A DNA stretch of 7,147 bases from Tangfeifania sp. GTDB lineage: Bacteria > Bacteroidota > Bacteroidia > Bacteroidales > Prolixibacteraceae. The notes under the pieces are model-generated. The model made no database searches and had not been told where the DNA came from. It was given only the letters and a program-made list of their open reading frames with translations. The DNA lies in contig JAGYMR010000142.1 in NCBI GenBank assembly GCA_018400515.1, positions 1 through 7,147 on the forward strand. Reading direction: 5' to 3'. Below are positions 6,056 to 7,147 of this stretch, one piece after another. The position numbers were made by a program, and so were the translations under genes. The stretch's first letter is position 1. Each line of letters starts with the position of its first letter.

Positions 6056-7147
6056 TCATGATTCAATTTTCATATCGTCCAAAAATTCCGATGCGGGCTC
6101 AACTCCGGATACAAATAGAAAATCTCTTGCCCTGGTACAGGCGACATACAAAAGGTTTCGCTCCGTATTATAGATTTCTTCAAGATCATTACCATCACCA
6201 ACCGATTCAATCCGCTTAAGCGAGGGCAAAATTTCATCATCGCAAGCCATCACAATAACGGCTTTGAATTCAAGACCTTTGGCCAAATGCATGGTGCTAA
6301 TTGAAATAAACCCCTTCTCTGGTTCGTTTTTTCTGTTAAGTAATTTGTAGTTATAACCTGCCGATTGAACAGCAGCAATAGCGTGATCTAATTGCCGTTC
6401 TGTACGGACAAAAATTCCGGTTTCCTCTGGCTGTACACCATTATTCCAATAGTCTTTTATGACAGATGAAACCGCTTCAACCTCTTTTCCCCTGCTATCA
6501 AAAACCCTTACATTAGGCTCAGGTCCATTGAATACAGAAATGGTCCCTTTTCGGTTTTCTATATTCCCATCCAGATCTGAAAAAGCTTCTTCAAGCAAAT
6601 GATCAACCCTTAACCGGATTTGATGGGAAGTACGATAATTTATCCTAAGTGTTCGGGATCGGCCCCGGATATTAACCCCCAAAGCTTTCCAGGAAAAAGG
6701 TTGCTGGAAAATACGTTGGCCAAGATCTCCGGCAAAAAACAAGCTGTTAGGCTTATTTTTTCCCATAATACCCAAAAATTTTAATTGAGGAACGTTGATA
6801 TCCTGAGCTTCATCAACCAGGACAAAATCAAATGGTGGGTGATTACGTTCATCCAGTTGAGCCGACAACCGATTAAACAACTGTGCCTTAGTTATTAATC
6901 CCTTCTTTTCCAAATCCTTTTCGGTCTTTTCAAAAATTTTCCAAAGGACTGCCCTTTGTTTTTCCGGCAATCGTTTTTTTCGGCCAAGTCGTTTCACATC
7001 GCGATAAGATTCCCATGAGCTAAGTTGCCATGCATCTATGACTTCTTTCCATTCCTCCAGCAAAAAGAATAATGAGAACTTATATTCTGTAACATTTTTG
7101 GAAGCATTTTTAAGACCCTTTATAAGGTCCTGGTCGGTTGCAATTTT
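6056..7147 (-). CDS. SF1 UvrD/Rep-like DNA helicase, C-terminal part; 5'-partial
   Basis: ATP-driven helicase of superfamily 1A, usually 3'-5' on DNA. The frame stays open to the right edge (363 visible residues), so the start and the Walker A ATP-binding motif lie outside; the TTG at 7063 is internal. Visible motifs in order: motif II VDEAQD (DEAQD at 112-116, nt 6814-6800), motif III AGDLGQRIFQ (139-148), motif IV LRINYRTS (167-174), motif V ISTMHLAKGLEF (283-294) and motif VI LLYVACTRAR (332-341), ending in VEPASEFLDDM. DEAQD and the VACTRAR ending point to the UvrD-like proteins of the COG0210 type rather than RecQ or DEAD-box enzymes. No nuclease domain is visible in this part; an N-terminal one, such as NERD, cannot be excluded. 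Base composition is clearly more AT-rich than the other genes. The role could be repair or part of a mobile or defence module; the window does not decide. Confidence 0.9.
   Translation of the reverse strand, partial: KIATDQDLIKGLKNASKNVTEYKFSLFFLLEEWKEVIDAWQLSSWESYRDVKRLGRKKRLPEKQRAVLWKIFEKTEKDLEKKGLITKAQLFNRLSAQLDERNHPPFDFVLVDEAQDINVPQLKFLGIMGKNKPNSLFFAGDLGQRIFQQPFSWKALGVNIRGRSRTLRINYRTSHQIRLRVDHLLEEAFSDLDGNIENRKGTISVFNGPEPNVRVFDSRGKEVEAVSSVIKDYWNNGVQPEETGIFVRTERQLDHAIAAVQSAGYNYKLLNRKNEPEKGFISISTMHLAKGLEFKAVIVMACDDEILPSLKRIESVGDGNDLEEIYNTERNLLYVACTRARDFLFVSGVEPASEFLDDMKIES

Noticed and set aside
7061..7063. TTG as the helicase start codon
   Set aside because: The frame is open to the right edge, and a helicase starting here would lack the Walker A motif, so it is an internal codon of a longer gene.

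Overview
The window looks like a chromosomal stretch from a Bacteroidota-type bacterium. The evidence is an exported GH92 mannosidase, an exported formylglycine (S1) sulfatase, a 2-oxoacid dehydrogenase E1 of the fused alpha/beta kind common in that phylum, AT-rich gene leaders without a clear Shine-Dalgarno sequence, and one TTTG/TAnnTTTG-like promoter. Sampled rows suggest about 50-55% G+C over the left 5.9 kb, so this is not a low-GC Flavobacterium. The genus cannot be told from the sequence.

Layout, left to right: (1) nt 3-1415, plus strand, the C-terminal part of a thiamine-diphosphate E1 enzyme whose start lies off the left edge. (2) nt 1416-1711, a convergent intergenic gap with two GC-rich hairpins; the second is a clear minus-strand terminator. 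(3) nt 1712-4021, minus strand, a complete secreted GH92 alpha-mannosidase. (4) nt 4022-4399, a non-coding gap with a candidate promoter and several small palindromes. (5) nt 4400-5860, minus strand, a complete secreted S1 sulfatase. (6) nt 5861-6055, an AT-rich gap where base composition changes. (7) nt 6056-7147, minus strand, the C-terminal part of an SF1 (UvrD/Rep-like) helicase, open at the right edge and clearly more AT-rich (about 40% G+C in sampled rows).

How the genes fit together: the mannosidase and sulfatase point the same way, both carry signal peptides, and could act one after the other on a sulfated alpha-mannose glycan. Desulfation would expose terminal mannose for the exo-mannosidase. 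No SusC/SusD pair, regulator, transporter or sulfatase-maturing enzyme is in view, so a polysaccharide utilisation locus is not shown. The E1 enzyme belongs to central or branched-chain oxoacid metabolism and has no visible link to the glycan genes. The helicase looks like the edge of a separate, possibly acquired, DNA-processing module. I see no rRNA, tRNA, CRISPR array, insertion sequence or integrase, and nothing that amounts to a clear undescribed system. The two points most worth following are the sulfatase-mannosidase pair and what lies beyond the right edge next to the helicase.
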